Shown here in pieces: positions 30,261 through 39,097 of a stretch of DNA of 56,242 bases. The translations under genes were made by a program, and so were the position numbers. The DNA is from Acidobacteriota bacterium (GTDB lineage Bacteria > Acidobacteriota > Polarisedimenticolia > JAPUKU01): NCBI GenBank assembly GCA_027295505.1, contig JAPUKU010000056.1:1-56242 (forward strand). The letters run 5' to 3'. The notes beneath the pieces were generated by a model. That model was not told where the DNA came from and did no database searches. It worked only from the letters and a program-made list of their open reading frames with translations. Numbering within the stretch: the first letter of the stretch is position 1; every line of letters begins with the position of its first letter.

Positions 30261-32204
30261 TCAGGAGACCGGCTCGGGCTCCAGCACAGGCTTGACGTCC
30301 GGCTGCAGTACCGCTGAGAGCGTGTCGAGGAGTTTTTCGATCTCGAACGGCTTCGAGAGGACGGGTTGTTTGGTGGTCTCGAGGAACTGGCGCGTCTCCT
30401 CGTCGACGGTGTCGCCCGTGGAGAACACCACGCGCTCGGCGAGATAGGGAAAGTCACGGCACACTGTGTCGTAAAGGGCCCGCCCGTTCATGTGGGGCAT
30501 CTTGAGGTCGAGCAGCAGCGCGTCGTACTTGCCGTTGCGGAGCTTGCCCAGCGCCTCCAAGCCGTTTCCGGCCGTATCAGCACGAAAGCTGCTCTCGGTA
30601 AGAAGATCGACCATGAGGTCCAGAATGACCGGCTCATCATCTACCACCAGGATGCGCGGCATCTTGCGGCGGCTCCCGGATTCGGTCTCGCCCGATGCGG
30701 AGGACTCCGCGGCGACCATGGGCAAATCAATGGTGACGACCACTCCGCCATCGCGTCCGTTCTCAATGCGCAGCTCGCCCGCATGGTCACTCACCACGCT
30801 GTAGGAGATGCTCAAGCCGAGCCCCATGCCTTTGCCGACCTCACGCCTCGTGAAGAACGGTTCCATCACCTTGTCGATGATGTCGGCTGGGATCCCCCCC
30901 CCTGTATCCTCAAAAGTAACGAGAATGCGCCCATCCCGGCCCGAGGTCCGGACCGTGAGGGTCTTGTCCGAGCTCTCCAGCATGGCGTGGTGTGCGTTGT
31001 TGATGATGTTCATGAAAACCTGCCGCATCTGATCGTAATCCACCATGGTGAGCGGCAACTTCGGGTCCAGCTCGGTGACGACCTTGATGTCGTCTAGATT
31101 GAGCTGAAACGACATGACATTGAGGACTTTGGTGAGGATGCCGTTCAGACCCAGGTAGCGCTTGACCGGTTTGTGCTGGCGACCGAAGATAATCAGGTTC
31201 TGGATGATCTTCTGGCAGCGGCAGGCCTGGGAGTAGATGCGCTCCAGCTGACGCTTGAGCTTTGTTTCCGGGCTGCGCCCCAGCAAGAGCTGTGAATAAC
31301 CGATCACTCCAGTAAGGGGGTTGTTGAGCTCGTGAGCCACTCCGGCCACCAGCCGCCCCAGCGAAGAGAGCTTTTCGTTCTGCACGAGCTGCATCTGGAG
31401 ACGCTGGTGCTCCTTCTCAGCCTCACACCGGTCTGTACGGTCCTCGACCAGGAACACTAGCCCGCCCCCCTGGTCCGGGCGCCGCAGGCTGCTGGCCCGG
31501 ATCTCGAGAATACGGCCCCCTTCCCGCACCTCCAGTGAATGCTTGGCGTTGGCGTCTGCCCGTAGCTCCAGGACCAGTCTGGAAATCTGTTCCTCTGATT
31601 CGGGGAAGCATTCGGTGATCGAACGGTTCAGAAGTTCCCAGGTGTGGCGGCCCAGAGCCTTGGCAAAAGCCTCGTTGCAGTAGACCACAAAGTCATTGGC
31701 GTTGATCTCAACCGCTCCTTCGGAGAGCGACTCCAGGATCGAGTTCCGATCGCTCAGCTCCTCAAGCAGTTCCTTGACGACCTCACGGCGGTGCATGTCT
31801 CGAAATCCCGACAGGTAAAGCTCAGGCTCGTCGCGCTGGATCCACTCGATGCTCTCGTCTACCCCCTTGAGTATCTTCTCGGCCTGCATCTTGGCCACAA
31901 AGGCGCGCGCCCCCAACCTGCGCAGGTTTCCGATCTCCTCGAGCAGGATTCCGGAGACAATGACGATGGCGATGGAGCGCAGTTTTTCGTGGCTTTGCAG
32001 GTAACTACAGACCTGCATGCCATCGATGGCCGGCATAATCAGATCCAGGATGATCAGATCGGGACGATCTTCCTCCACCTCGCGGAGTGCCTGCTCACCG
32101 CTGCAGGCCTCCTTGACATCGAACCCCTTGTCGCGCAGGTGATCGCCCATGAGGCGAGTGTAGAAATGGTTGTTGTCGACGACAAGTATTTTTGATACAT
32201 CCAT
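30261..32204 (-). CDS. hybrid sensor histidine kinase: REC-PAS-HisKA-HATPase-REC
   Basis: 647-residue cytoplasmic hybrid kinase without membrane segments. In order: N-terminal receiver (KILVVDNNHFY, phosphosite ILDLIMPAIDG, but AKM instead of the KP pair), a PAS domain around residues 170-280 (LSEGAVEINANDFVVYCNEAF), a dimerisation/phosphotransfer helix with His in AGVAHELNNPL, an ATP-binding domain (NIINNAHHAML, FEDTGGGIP, GMGLGLS), then a fully conserved C-terminal receiver (ILVVDDEP, LLDLKMP, LSKPFE). ATG 32204 opens the first receiver directly. It is divergent from the DsbA-like gene. The signal sensed is unknown; a receiver at the front suggests it listens to another kinase. Confidence 0.92.
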   Translation of the reverse strand: MDVSKILVVDNNHFYTRLMGDHLRDKGFDVKEACSGEQALREVEEDRPDLIILDLIMPAIDGMQVCSYLQSHEKLRSIAIVIVSGILLEEIGNLRRLGARAFVAKMQAEKILKGVDESIEWIQRDEPELYLSGFRDMHRREVVKELLEELSDRNSILESLSEGAVEINANDFVVYCNEAFAKALGRHTWELLNRSITECFPESEEQISRLVLELRADANAKHSLEVREGGRILEIRASSLRRPDQGGGLVFLVEDRTDRCEAEKEHQRLQMQLVQNEKLSSLGRLVAGVAHELNNPLTGVIGYSQLLLGRSPETKLKRQLERIYSQACRCQKIIQNLIIFGRQHKPVKRYLGLNGILTKVLNVMSFQLNLDDIKVVTELDPKLPLTMVDYDQMRQVFMNIINNAHHAMLESSDKTLTVRTSGRDGRILVTFEDTGGGIPADIIDKVMEPFFTRREVGKGMGLGLSISYSVVSDHAGELRIENGRDGGVVVTIDLPMVAAESSASGETESGSRRKMPRILVVDDEPVILDLMVDLLTESSFRADTAGNGLEALGKLRNGKYDALLLDLKMPHMNGRALYDTVCRDFPYLAERVVFSTGDTVDEETRQFLETTKQPVLSKPFEIEKLLDTLSAVLQPDVKPVLEPEPVS

Positions 32205-32269
32205 GGGACAGTTACCCCCACGGACCAACATAGCCTGTGCTCTACCCAAGTCAAATTAGGAATTGGGCA

Positions 32270-32298
32270 TTGACGCCGACCCTCCGGCACCGTAACAT
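32270..32298 (+). promoter_or_regulatory. promoter of the DsbA-like gene
   Basis: TTGACG (32270-32275), 17-nt spacer, TAACAT (32293-32298), 16 nt before the ATG at 32315. Predicted leader is about 10 nt, and no Shine-Dalgarno is seen. Confidence 0.6.
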
Positions 32299-32314
32299 TT
32301 TTGACACCCACGCC

Positions 32315-33319
32315 ATGATCAGGATTCATTCAACGCATGCCCGGATTTCAAGCCTGCCCGGCAACCTGTTGCTCCGCTCCCTGGCAGGCATGGCGCTCTG
32401 TGCACTCTCAGTGCATTCAGCTCCGGCCGCTGAGTCTCAGACCGCACCGGCTGCCGGCACCCGGAGCGAGATGCTCGAGGAGCTCACACCGGAAGCTCGC
32501 AAGCGGGCCGCGGCAGTCCTCGAGGCCAGCCCCTGCCTGTGCGGGTGCCGTCTCGACTTGGCGGTCTGTGCTCTGGAGCACCCCGACTGTAGCCGCAGTT
32601 CGAGCATTGGCAAGAACATGGCGCGGCTGGCTGCGGAGGGCGCATCGGAAGAGGATCTCAAGGCATATGTCCGCACACAGCCGATCCTGCCGCGCCCCCG
32701 CCTACCTTCCACGAACCGGCAGGTCGGTCAGTCTGCTTCCTCTGTTCTCGAGGCGACCGAGCACACGTTTACAATCGACAGCTCCGCCTTCACCGGCCCG
32801 GTGAACGCGCCCGTGACGATCATCGAGTTCTCAGACTTCCAGTGCGGGTTCTGCGCCAAGAGCCAGCAACTGCTGAAGACAGTACTGGCCCGCTACCCTG
32901 AGCAGGTCCGCCTGGTCTACAAGCACTTCCCTCTTCCTTCACATGAGCAGGCCCGCGGCGCCGCCATGGCGGCCATGGCAGCTCAGGCGCAGGACCAGTT
33001 CTGGGCCATGCACGACCTGTTGTTCGCCAATCGAACGCAGCTGGATCAGGCGGCGTTCCTTCGCTTCGCCTCCCAGCTGCAGCTCGATATGGATCGATTC
33101 GAGCAGGACTTACAGAACCCGGCTTTCATGGCGCGGGTCAACGAGGATATTGTGGAGGGGCGCTCGGCCCGGCTGCCGGGCACGCCCAGCTTCTACGTCA
33201 ACGGCCGCAAGCTGCAAAGTAATTCAATGGTGGGATTCCAGCAAGCGATTGCGGAAGCACTGCGCGATGTCGAGGTCGGTAAAGCCCTGCACGGCTGGTG
33301 CCCCGTGCCTTCACGGTGA
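32315..33319 (+). CDS. DsbA-like thiol oxidoreductase with N-terminal PCLCGC domain
   Basis: 334-residue periplasmic protein with an N-terminal signal peptide ending near SAPAAE. Residues about 70-130 hold a Cys-rich helical module (ASPCLCGCRLDLAVC, then HPDCS), similar to PCYCGC-type motifs. The C-terminal thioredoxin-fold DsbA domain has active site CGFC (FSDFQCGFCAKS) and the cis-Pro in LPGTPSFYVNG. It likely forms, isomerises or reduces disulfides; the extra Cys module may be a metal site or a second redox centre. It converges on a small gene 30 nt away. Confidence 0.85.
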   Translation: MIRIHSTHARISSLPGNLLLRSLAGMALCALSVHSAPAAESQTAPAAGTRSEMLEELTPEARKRAAAVLEASPCLCGCRLDLAVCALEHPDCSRSSSIGKNMARLAAEGASEEDLKAYVRTQPILPRPRLPSTNRQVGQSASSVLEATEHTFTIDSSAFTGPVNAPVTIIEFSDFQCGFCAKSQQLLKTVLARYPEQVRLVYKHFPLPSHEQARGAAMAAMAAQAQDQFWAMHDLLFANRTQLDQAAFLRFASQLQLDMDRFEQDLQNPAFMARVNEDIVEGRSARLPGTPSFYVNGRKLQSNSMVGFQQAIAEALRDVEVGKALHGWCPVPSR

Positions 33320-33348
33320 AGCCAATCCCGGCCGCCCACTTCGAGGTT

Positions 33349-33738
33349 TCAATCGGCCATTTCGAGGAGCGCCTCGAGGACTTTCTCTACGTTTTCTGAG
33401 GTAACGTCGGCGGAGTGCAGACCCAGATCCAGAAGCTCCTGACGGAGCCCCTCGGCGGTGACGGTGATGCTGCTCTCCTCCACGAAGGCCTTGTCGCGTG
33501 CATGGTTCAGGAGCAGCGCTGCAACCGTTTCCATCACATCATGCAGAACTTCGGTTCTCAGACCGGTCTCGAGACGCAGGCGCTCGATGGCTCTCTGTAG
33601 ATTCTGCGCGTCCTGGTTCATGCGGGAAACGGCTCCACCGGCTGTTCCGGAAGTGACCGCCTCCAATATCTTGTTCCCTGCGACAGGGGTCAAGCGCAGT
33701 TCCCAGAAAAATCCGCCGTCATTTGAGGGGCTTGACAC
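33349..33738 (-). CDS. small hypothetical protein, helical
   Basis: 129 residues from GTG 33738, or 90 from ATG 33621. Not recognised. The region from MNQDAQNLQ onward is strongly helical (LQRAIERLRLETGLRTEVLHDVM) and acidic at its end (SENVEKVLEALLEMAD). No signal peptide or membrane segment. GGAG lies 12 nt before ATG 33621. The GTG start would overlap the promoter of the divergent membrane-protein gene, so the shorter form is at least as likely. Confidence 0.5.
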   Translation of the reverse strand: MSSPSNDGGFFWELRLTPVAGNKILEAVTSGTAGGAVSRMNQDAQNLQRAIERLRLETGLRTEVLHDVMETVAALLLNHARDKAFVEESSITVTAEGLRQELLDLGLHSADVTSENVEKVLEALLEMAD

Positions 33739-33759
33739 ACCGACCGGAGGATTTATATT
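33732..33759 (+). promoter_or_regulatory. promoter of the duplicated-motif membrane protein
   Basis: TTGACA (33732-33737), 16-nt spacer, TATATT (33754-33759). It lies 45 nt before the ATG at 33804. Confidence 0.55.
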
Positions 33760-33803
33760 TGCGGCGCGGACGGGATAGGCCCGAGTGCCCGGCCGCTTTT
33801 TTC

Positions 33804-34550
33804 ATGCCACCCACCGACGAAATCTACTACATCGATGCGGATCTCACGACCGCACCGCCGACGGGGACGGAGAAGTATCAGACCCCGAGGCCTGGATCCA
33901 GGCAGGGCCGCTCCCGCCTGGGCGACGCCACCGTCGTGCCGACGGGGGGAAAGCGACCGGCCCTTGCCGCGAGCCTCTCGTTGTTTCTGTGCGGTGCCGG
34001 CCAGCTGCTCAACGGGCGGCGTGATCTTGCCCTGCTTTACTTTCTGACCGAAGTGCTGTTCATCGCGGCAAACTGGTTCCTGTGGAACATGTGGAGCTCC
34101 GTGGTGAAGACGGTCGGCCTTTTCAGCATTCGACCCACCGATGTCATGCTGGTGGCCACTGCCGGAAATTTCCTGTTTCTGATGTTCATGGTCTTCAACG
34201 TGTTCCAGGCCCACAAGGACGCCTCGGGTGGAGGACAGGCGGAATCCTGCCAGCCCTGGATCTCGACGCCGGCATCCATTCTGGTGCCCGGATGGGGCCA
34301 GATCCTCAACGGTGAACGCGGCAAGGGAGCGCTGCTCCTGGGGACGTTTCTGGCGGCGCTCTATGCTTTCGGATTGTCGTGGTTGCACAAGCCCTTGTGG
34401 AAGCTCTGGGACTCCAGCTATCAGATGATCTTCGGGTTCGAGCTCACGATTGGAGGGTTGATCGCTCTTTCGGTCGCCCTGGTGGCGTACATCTACGCCT
34501 TCTACGACGCCCTGCTCGTTTCCCGGCGGCAGCGGACGGGCGGACTGTAA
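33804..34550 (+). CDS. polytopic membrane protein with duplicated GxGQxLNG motif
   Basis: 248 residues. A polar 55-residue N-terminus is followed by about six hydrophobic helices. Two copies of a TM2-like motif are visible: GAGQLLNGRRDLALLYF and GWGQILNGERGKGALLL, about 110 residues apart, so the membrane part looks like an internal duplication. Similar two-copy proteins of unknown function occur in Acidobacteriota and relatives. ATG 33804 follows a polar region without a strong ribosome site. Confidence 0.75.
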   Translation: MPPTDEIYYIDADLTTAPPTGTEKYQTPRPGSRQGRSRLGDATVVPTGGKRPALAASLSLFLCGAGQLLNGRRDLALLYFLTEVLFIAANWFLWNMWSSVVKTVGLFSIRPTDVMLVATAGNFLFLMFMVFNVFQAHKDASGGGQAESCQPWISTPASILVPGWGQILNGERGKGALLLGTFLAALYAFGLSWLHKPLWKLWDSSYQMIFGFELTIGGLIALSVALVAYIYAFYDALLVSRRQRTGGL

Positions 34551-34556
34551 TTCTAC

Positions 34557-35255
34557 TCAGTACCCTGAAGGGGACTCTGGAGGCAGTGAATCCCGATGGC
34601 TCCGCGCCTCCAGTGATGGCAGGTCGTCTTCCGCCGACTCTCCGGCCGGGTCCTTCTGTATGGGGGTATTCTCACTTTCGGGGTTCGTGAGGATCAGCTC
34701 CAGGTTCCGCATTTTCTCCTTCAGAACGGCAATCTGGAAGTTCTTCTCCTCCATCTCGATCTCCGCCTCCCGGAGGTGGCGCGTCAGAAAATCAACTTCC
34801 TTGATGATGCGGCGCTTGAGATCGTGGATCTCGTGGTTCTTGTGCTTGATTTCCGAGTTCTTGAGGTCGATCTCTGCCTTGAAGTCGAGCAGCTTCTGGC
34901 CGCTGGCGCGGATCATTCCGAACTGTACGAGCAGCTGCTCATGCTTCATCATCAATTCGTTGTAAACGCTTACATGAACGAAATTGCGCAGGTGTTGATC
35001 CAGAGCCTCCGCTGACTCCATGCGGGCGATTACACGCCGGCTTTCGCGCACCGGTACCATCTCGGTGCGTACCGCTGCTGGCGGCTCCGCGGCGCTGCGC
35101 AACAGGTCCAGATCCTTTTCCTCGATCCGGTACTCCTCGCCAAATTTTCCTTCCACCTTGGCCGCTTTGATGCGTCCCTGCTTGATATAGCGGCGAACCG
35201 TCGCAGGGTGGAGTTTCACCCGGCGCGCAACTTCTCTGATTGTCAGGGGTTCCAT
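34557..35255 (-). CDS. MerR/HTH_17-type DNA-binding protein with long coiled coil
   Basis: 232 residues. An N-terminal winged HTH (LTIREVARRVKLHPATVRRY, then GEEYRIEEKDLD) is followed by about 110 residues of coiled coil (AEIDLKNSEIKHKNHEIHDL, LREAEIEMEEKNFQIAVLKE) and a disordered acidic tail. The coiled coil should dimerise or bind a partner. No ligand or receiver domain is present, so it may act as a structural or constitutive regulator. Target unknown. It converges on the membrane-protein gene with 6 nt between stops. Confidence 0.78.
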   Translation of the reverse strand: MEPLTIREVARRVKLHPATVRRYIKQGRIKAAKVEGKFGEEYRIEEKDLDLLRSAAEPPAAVRTEMVPVRESRRVIARMESAEALDQHLRNFVHVSVYNELMMKHEQLLVQFGMIRASGQKLLDFKAEIDLKNSEIKHKNHEIHDLKRRIIKEVDFLTRHLREAEIEMEEKNFQIAVLKEKMRNLELILTNPESENTPIQKDPAGESAEDDLPSLEARSHRDSLPPESPSGY

Positions 35256-35357
35256 TTCGATCTCAGATCTCCGCTTACTGGAGAGGCGTTTCTTATACCA
35301 GATGCGCTCCGACCTGTAAAGGCGCGCGGCGCTCTTTATCTATCAGATTTTCCCGAA

Positions 35358-36065
35358 TCAGTAGGAGAACAAAACCGGTCCGTACGGGGTGCTCAGATGG
35401 GAACTCACCACCACGGGTGCACCCACCAGGAGGGTCACGGGTGGGAACCAGGTGCGGAAACCGTCGTGCGGAGCCCTGCTGTAATAGAGCTTGTAGCGCG
35501 TGTAGCCACCGGGATTGTGGAGCGTGCGCGGAGGTGTCAAAAACGATGCCGGATACGGCCGGACGAGGCTAATGCCGGCAGGTGGGCTGACCACCAGCGG
35601 TGTGTCTGCCGCACGGGCCACGGAAGCCGCGGAAAGCTCGTCCACGCGCCCGTACCGCGTGACGGTCGGGTTCACCCGGTTGAACGGCACCGAGTTGGGA
35701 ACCTCACCACCGATCCTGCGCCCCTCTTCATCCAGATTGGTCAGCAGCAGGCCTGCTTCGCCCGGCAGCATTTCGGCACGGGTGACCTGACCCGTGGTGG
35801 AGTAGACACCGTCGAGCAGCTCTTCGAGAAGGTTCTCCGAGGCGCCCGCCTCCACGAGCCTCAGAAGATCCATCACGCCGAGATCGTGCTCGAGCCCCCA
35901 GCGCTCGACATGCCGGAGAATGACCGACTCACCAACCCCGCCGTTCAGCAGCCTCTCAATGTCCGCCACCCTCACGCTGTCGGCAAGGACGGGTGGGGTC
36001 AGGGCCAGGCTCACCAGAAAGCCGACGGCCAGGCTCAGGGGACGGCTGAAGGAGACACCACACAT
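35358..36065 (-). CDS. secreted hypothetical protein
   Basis: 235 residues with a clear signal peptide (PLSLAVGFLVSLALTPPVLA). The first mature part (VADIERLLNGGVGESVILRHVERWG) looks like a small helical domain seen in secreted proteins that sense or dock; the rest is Pro/Gly-rich and ends in VLFSY. Not recognised. ATG 36065 sits 9 nt from a TATAAT box on the same strand, so it probably has its own promoter and a very short leader. Confidence 0.65.
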   Translation of the reverse strand: MCGVSFSRPLSLAVGFLVSLALTPPVLADSVRVADIERLLNGGVGESVILRHVERWGLEHDLGVMDLLRLVEAGASENLLEELLDGVYSTTGQVTRAEMLPGEAGLLLTNLDEEGRRIGGEVPNSVPFNRVNPTVTRYGRVDELSAASVARAADTPLVVSPPAGISLVRPYPASFLTPPRTLHNPGGYTRYKLYYSRAPHDGFRTWFPPVTLLVGAPVVVSSHLSTPYGPVLFSY

Positions 36066-36074
36066 GGCACTAGG

Positions 36075-36104
36075 ATTATACCTTCCCTCTAACCCGCTGC
36101 CCAA
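36075..36104 (-). promoter_or_regulatory. promoter of the secreted hypothetical gene, near-leaderless
   Basis: Minus strand TTGGGC (36099-36104), 18-nt spacer, perfect TATAAT (36075-36080), 9 nt before the ATG at 36065. It lies just downstream of the CBS gene stop. Confidence 0.5.
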
Positions 36105-36109
36105 TGGCA

Positions 36110-37498
36110 TCACTGGCGCTGGGTCAGAAAATGAATGATATCGTAGCGGGTAACAATCCCGACGATTCGGCCGGCGCGGCGCGCCAGGACGGCGCCGTTT
36201 CCGCGGGTGAGCAGGCGGGTCACGTGCTCGAGCGTGTCCTGGTATGACACGACCGGAAAGGGATTCGCCATGGAAGGTTTTACTGGAGCATCCAGCACCG
36301 AGGAATCCTTGAGGACGGCGTTCATGAGTCGCCCTTCTTTGAGGCTGCCCACGGATTCCCCCTTTTCGATGAGGGGAAGCTGCGAGATGTTGTGCTTGTT
36401 CATGAGATCCAGAGCCTCGCGGCCGGTGATGGTGCCCTCGGCCGAGATCACTCCGGCGAAAGACGGAGGTTTGTTGTCCAGCAGCACCTGCACCAAGACC
36501 TTGTCAGTCTCCAGCATCCGCTTCTCGCGCATCCACTCGTCGGAGTGGAATTTGCTCAGGTAACGCTCCCCGGAGTCAGGAAGTATGCAGACCACCACGC
36601 GCTTCTCATCGTTGAGCTCCTGCGCCAGCTGCAGGGCCACGTGAACGATCGTTCCCGAGGAACCTCCCACGAGTAGGCCTTCCTCGCGCGTCAGCCGGCG
36701 AGCGGTCAGGAATGAGTCCCGGTCGGAGACGTTACGAAACTCGTCCACGTATTCCAGGTGCAGGGTTGTGTGCATCTTGTCACTGCCGATCCCCTCAACG
36801 AGGTAGACGCTCGAGTGTCCCATGCGCTCGCTCTCGAAATACTCCTTGAAACCCGAGCCGTAAGGATCGGCAGCTACCACACGCACGTCCGGGTTGCGCT
36901 CCTTCAAGTAACGACCGACACCGCTGATGGTGCCGCCCGTACCGGCACCGCATACGAAGACATCAATCCGACCTCCCACCTGCTCCCATATTTCGGGCCC
37001 CGTTGTGCGGTAGTGGGTCTCGGGGTTCTCAGGATTGCCGAACTGGTCCGCAAGGATGGCGTTGGGCGTTTCCTCCACGATTCGCCTGGCCACATTGACG
37101 TAGTTTTCCGGCGAATCGGGGCTAACAGCGCTCGGCGTGATGATGACATCCGCTCCAAATGCCTTCAGAAGTTTCACCTTCTCATTGCTCATCTTATCGG
37201 GCAGAGTGAAAATGCAGTTGTATCCCTTCAGACTTGCCGCTATGGCCAGCCCGATGCCCGTGTTGCCCGCGGTGGACTCGACCACGGTGCCTCCCGGCTT
37301 GAGGGCGCCGGAGCGCTCGGCCGCTTCGATGATGGCGACACCGATGCGGTCCTTGATGCTACCGCCCGGATTGAAGAACTCCACCTGGGCCCACAACTGC
37401 GTCGGGCACCGCCCGAGGACGCGGTTCAGGCGGATGAGGGGGGTATTACCGATGGCCTCGAGAACGTTCTGGTGGACGCGCTTGGATAGGTCTTTCAT
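36110..37498 (-). CDS. cystathionine beta-synthase
   Basis: PLP enzyme that condenses serine and homocysteine to cystathionine, or acts as a related beta-replacement enzyme (transsulfuration). 462 residues: the catalytic fold with PLP Lys in NPGGSIKDRIG, phosphate loop CGAGTGGTISG and the ESTAGNTGIGLA motif, followed by two C-terminal CBS domains (from about residue 340) as in regulated enzymes. This form has no N-terminal heme domain. It is the first gene read from this start on the minus strand and is followed by the secreted protein gene with its own promoter. Confidence 0.92.
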   Translation of the reverse strand: MKDLSKRVHQNVLEAIGNTPLIRLNRVLGRCPTQLWAQVEFFNPGGSIKDRIGVAIIEAAERSGALKPGGTVVESTAGNTGIGLAIAASLKGYNCIFTLPDKMSNEKVKLLKAFGADVIITPSAVSPDSPENYVNVARRIVEETPNAILADQFGNPENPETHYRTTGPEIWEQVGGRIDVFVCGAGTGGTISGVGRYLKERNPDVRVVAADPYGSGFKEYFESERMGHSSVYLVEGIGSDKMHTTLHLEYVDEFRNVSDRDSFLTARRLTREEGLLVGGSSGTIVHVALQLAQELNDEKRVVVCILPDSGERYLSKFHSDEWMREKRMLETDKVLVQVLLDNKPPSFAGVISAEGTITGREALDLMNKHNISQLPLIEKGESVGSLKEGRLMNAVLKDSSVLDAPVKPSMANPFPVVSYQDTLEHVTRLLTRGNGAVLARRAGRIVGIVTRYDIIHFLTQRQ

Positions 37499-37633
37499 GC
37501 GAGAGGGCGGAATTGGCTCCAGCAGCCTCGCTACCCGGCCGCTCGATGGCTAGTGAATCGAGTCTATCCCGCCCCTCTCGCACGGGTCAACCGCACGGAC
37601 AGGGAACCGCATGACTGCCGCCTGGTCGAGCTG

Positions 37634-39097
37634 CTAACAGGCAAGACCACAAGGCACATGGCCACGGTCTTCGCCCCCGAGGGAACGGATGGAGGTAACG
37701 TCCACGGCGGTGAGCGCCAGGGGCGCAGCCCGCTTCAGGACCCTGCAGGCAGGCGGTTCGCACGCTGAAGCTTGTTCGAGAGACACGATGCGCAATCTTC
37801 GCTCAGGCAGTGCCATGCTGACGCCCGCTCCTGTCAACGATCCGGGTGAGCGCCCCAGGTAGAACCAAAATGCACGGTCGAACCACGGATCTCTCAGGGC
37901 CGGATCCACCCCCAGGACGATGTCCGCTCCCATGGGTTCCACAGCCTGCGCCAAAGATCGGAAGGGGCGACCGCGCGGGGTCCCGATCGTCCCGGGCCAG
38001 ACTGCAATCACCACGGTGGCGAGGACGAGCCCCGCTGCAGACCAGCGACGCAGCCTTTCAGACGCGCACTCATTAATGCCGTGAACCAAGCCACGCGCCG
38101 CCAGCAAGGCGAGGGGCGGATAGAGAGGAAGAAGGTAGCGCGGCGAGCGTGAAGCGACGACGGCGAGCATGACCACCTGACAAGCCAGATAGGCCAGCAG
38201 CGTTCGATCGAGAAGCCCCGCTGGATCGAAGCAAGGTCGCCAGGCCCGCTTCAACCGAACCAGTCCCCACAGGATAAAAGCCAGACCCGGCCAGCCGGTC
38301 CGGGCCAGATGTTTCAGGTAATAGATCGGATCGTCTGCTCGTGCTGAATCGATCAGATTTGACTGCAGGCGCTGGACGGTGTGCACACCCACATAGGTGT
38401 CCAGGAACAGATCGCCCGTTCGCTCGTACGCCAGCCAGTGCCATGGCACGACGATCGCCAAAAAGAGCAGCAGGGCAACTCCACCCCAAACCCACCGTCT
38501 TCGAGGTTCCCTCACCCCCTGTCCCTGAAGGCAGATCAGAACTGCAAGCGCCATCAGCAGAGGCAGTGTCGCCGCGCCCCGAGACAGGACGGCGAACGCC
38601 GCCAGTGCACCCGCCGCGGGCCAGGTGTGCGGCTTCTGGGTTGCGTACCATGCGCACGCCAGCGCGGCCATGCACAGCAGAGTAAACAGGGGATCGGTCG
38701 TGTAGGTCCTTCCCCACTTGATGAACATCGGCAGCAGGCAGAGCAAGACTGCACCCATGAGGCCTGCGGGGCGCCCCGCGGCACGCGCACCGAGCAGGTA
38801 GACGATCAGCACACACCCGAGCACTGACGCTCCCGCCAGGACACTGGCGCCGAATTCCGAGACACCGGTAATCCGGTAGATCAGCGCCGTCAACCAGAAC
38901 AGCAGAGGCGGTTTCTCGAGGAAAACCTCCCCCTGCCAGGAGGGCACCACCCAGTCACCGCTGAGCAGCATCTCCACCGAAACTCGCGCATAGCACCAGG
39001 AATCGAGAAACCGTAATCCCGATTCGGGCAGTCGTGCGAAACCGGCTACGAGCCCCAGGCCAGCTGCAGTGCACATCCAGGGGCACACGCGCCTCAC
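37634..39097 (-). CDS. GT39/ArnT-like membrane glycosyltransferase
   Basis: 487-residue polytopic protein of the PMT/ArnT glycosyltransferase superfamily, transferring a sugar from a polyprenyl-phosphate donor at the periplasmic face. The first periplasmic loop keeps the family pattern VSVEMLLSGDWVVP and EKPPLLFWL, but the usual Asp-Glu pair reads D-S (FLDSWCYARV). About 11-12 helices follow, then a soluble C-terminal part. GTG 39097 overlaps the hydrolase TGA (GTGA) with GGAGG 9 nt upstream, so the two are coupled. A longer upstream frame exists but lies opposite other coding sequence. Confidence 0.82.
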   Translation of the reverse strand: MRRVCPWMCTAAGLGLVAGFARLPESGLRFLDSWCYARVSVEMLLSGDWVVPSWQGEVFLEKPPLLFWLTALIYRITGVSEFGASVLAGASVLGCVLIVYLLGARAAGRPAGLMGAVLLCLLPMFIKWGRTYTTDPLFTLLCMAALACAWYATQKPHTWPAAGALAAFAVLSRGAATLPLLMALAVLICLQGQGVREPRRRWVWGGVALLLFLAIVVPWHWLAYERTGDLFLDTYVGVHTVQRLQSNLIDSARADDPIYYLKHLARTGWPGLAFILWGLVRLKRAWRPCFDPAGLLDRTLLAYLACQVVMLAVVASRSPRYLLPLYPPLALLAARGLVHGINECASERLRRWSAAGLVLATVVIAVWPGTIGTPRGRPFRSLAQAVEPMGADIVLGVDPALRDPWFDRAFWFYLGRSPGSLTGAGVSMALPERRLRIVSLEQASACEPPACRVLKRAAPLALTAVDVTSIRSLGGEDRGHVPCGLAC

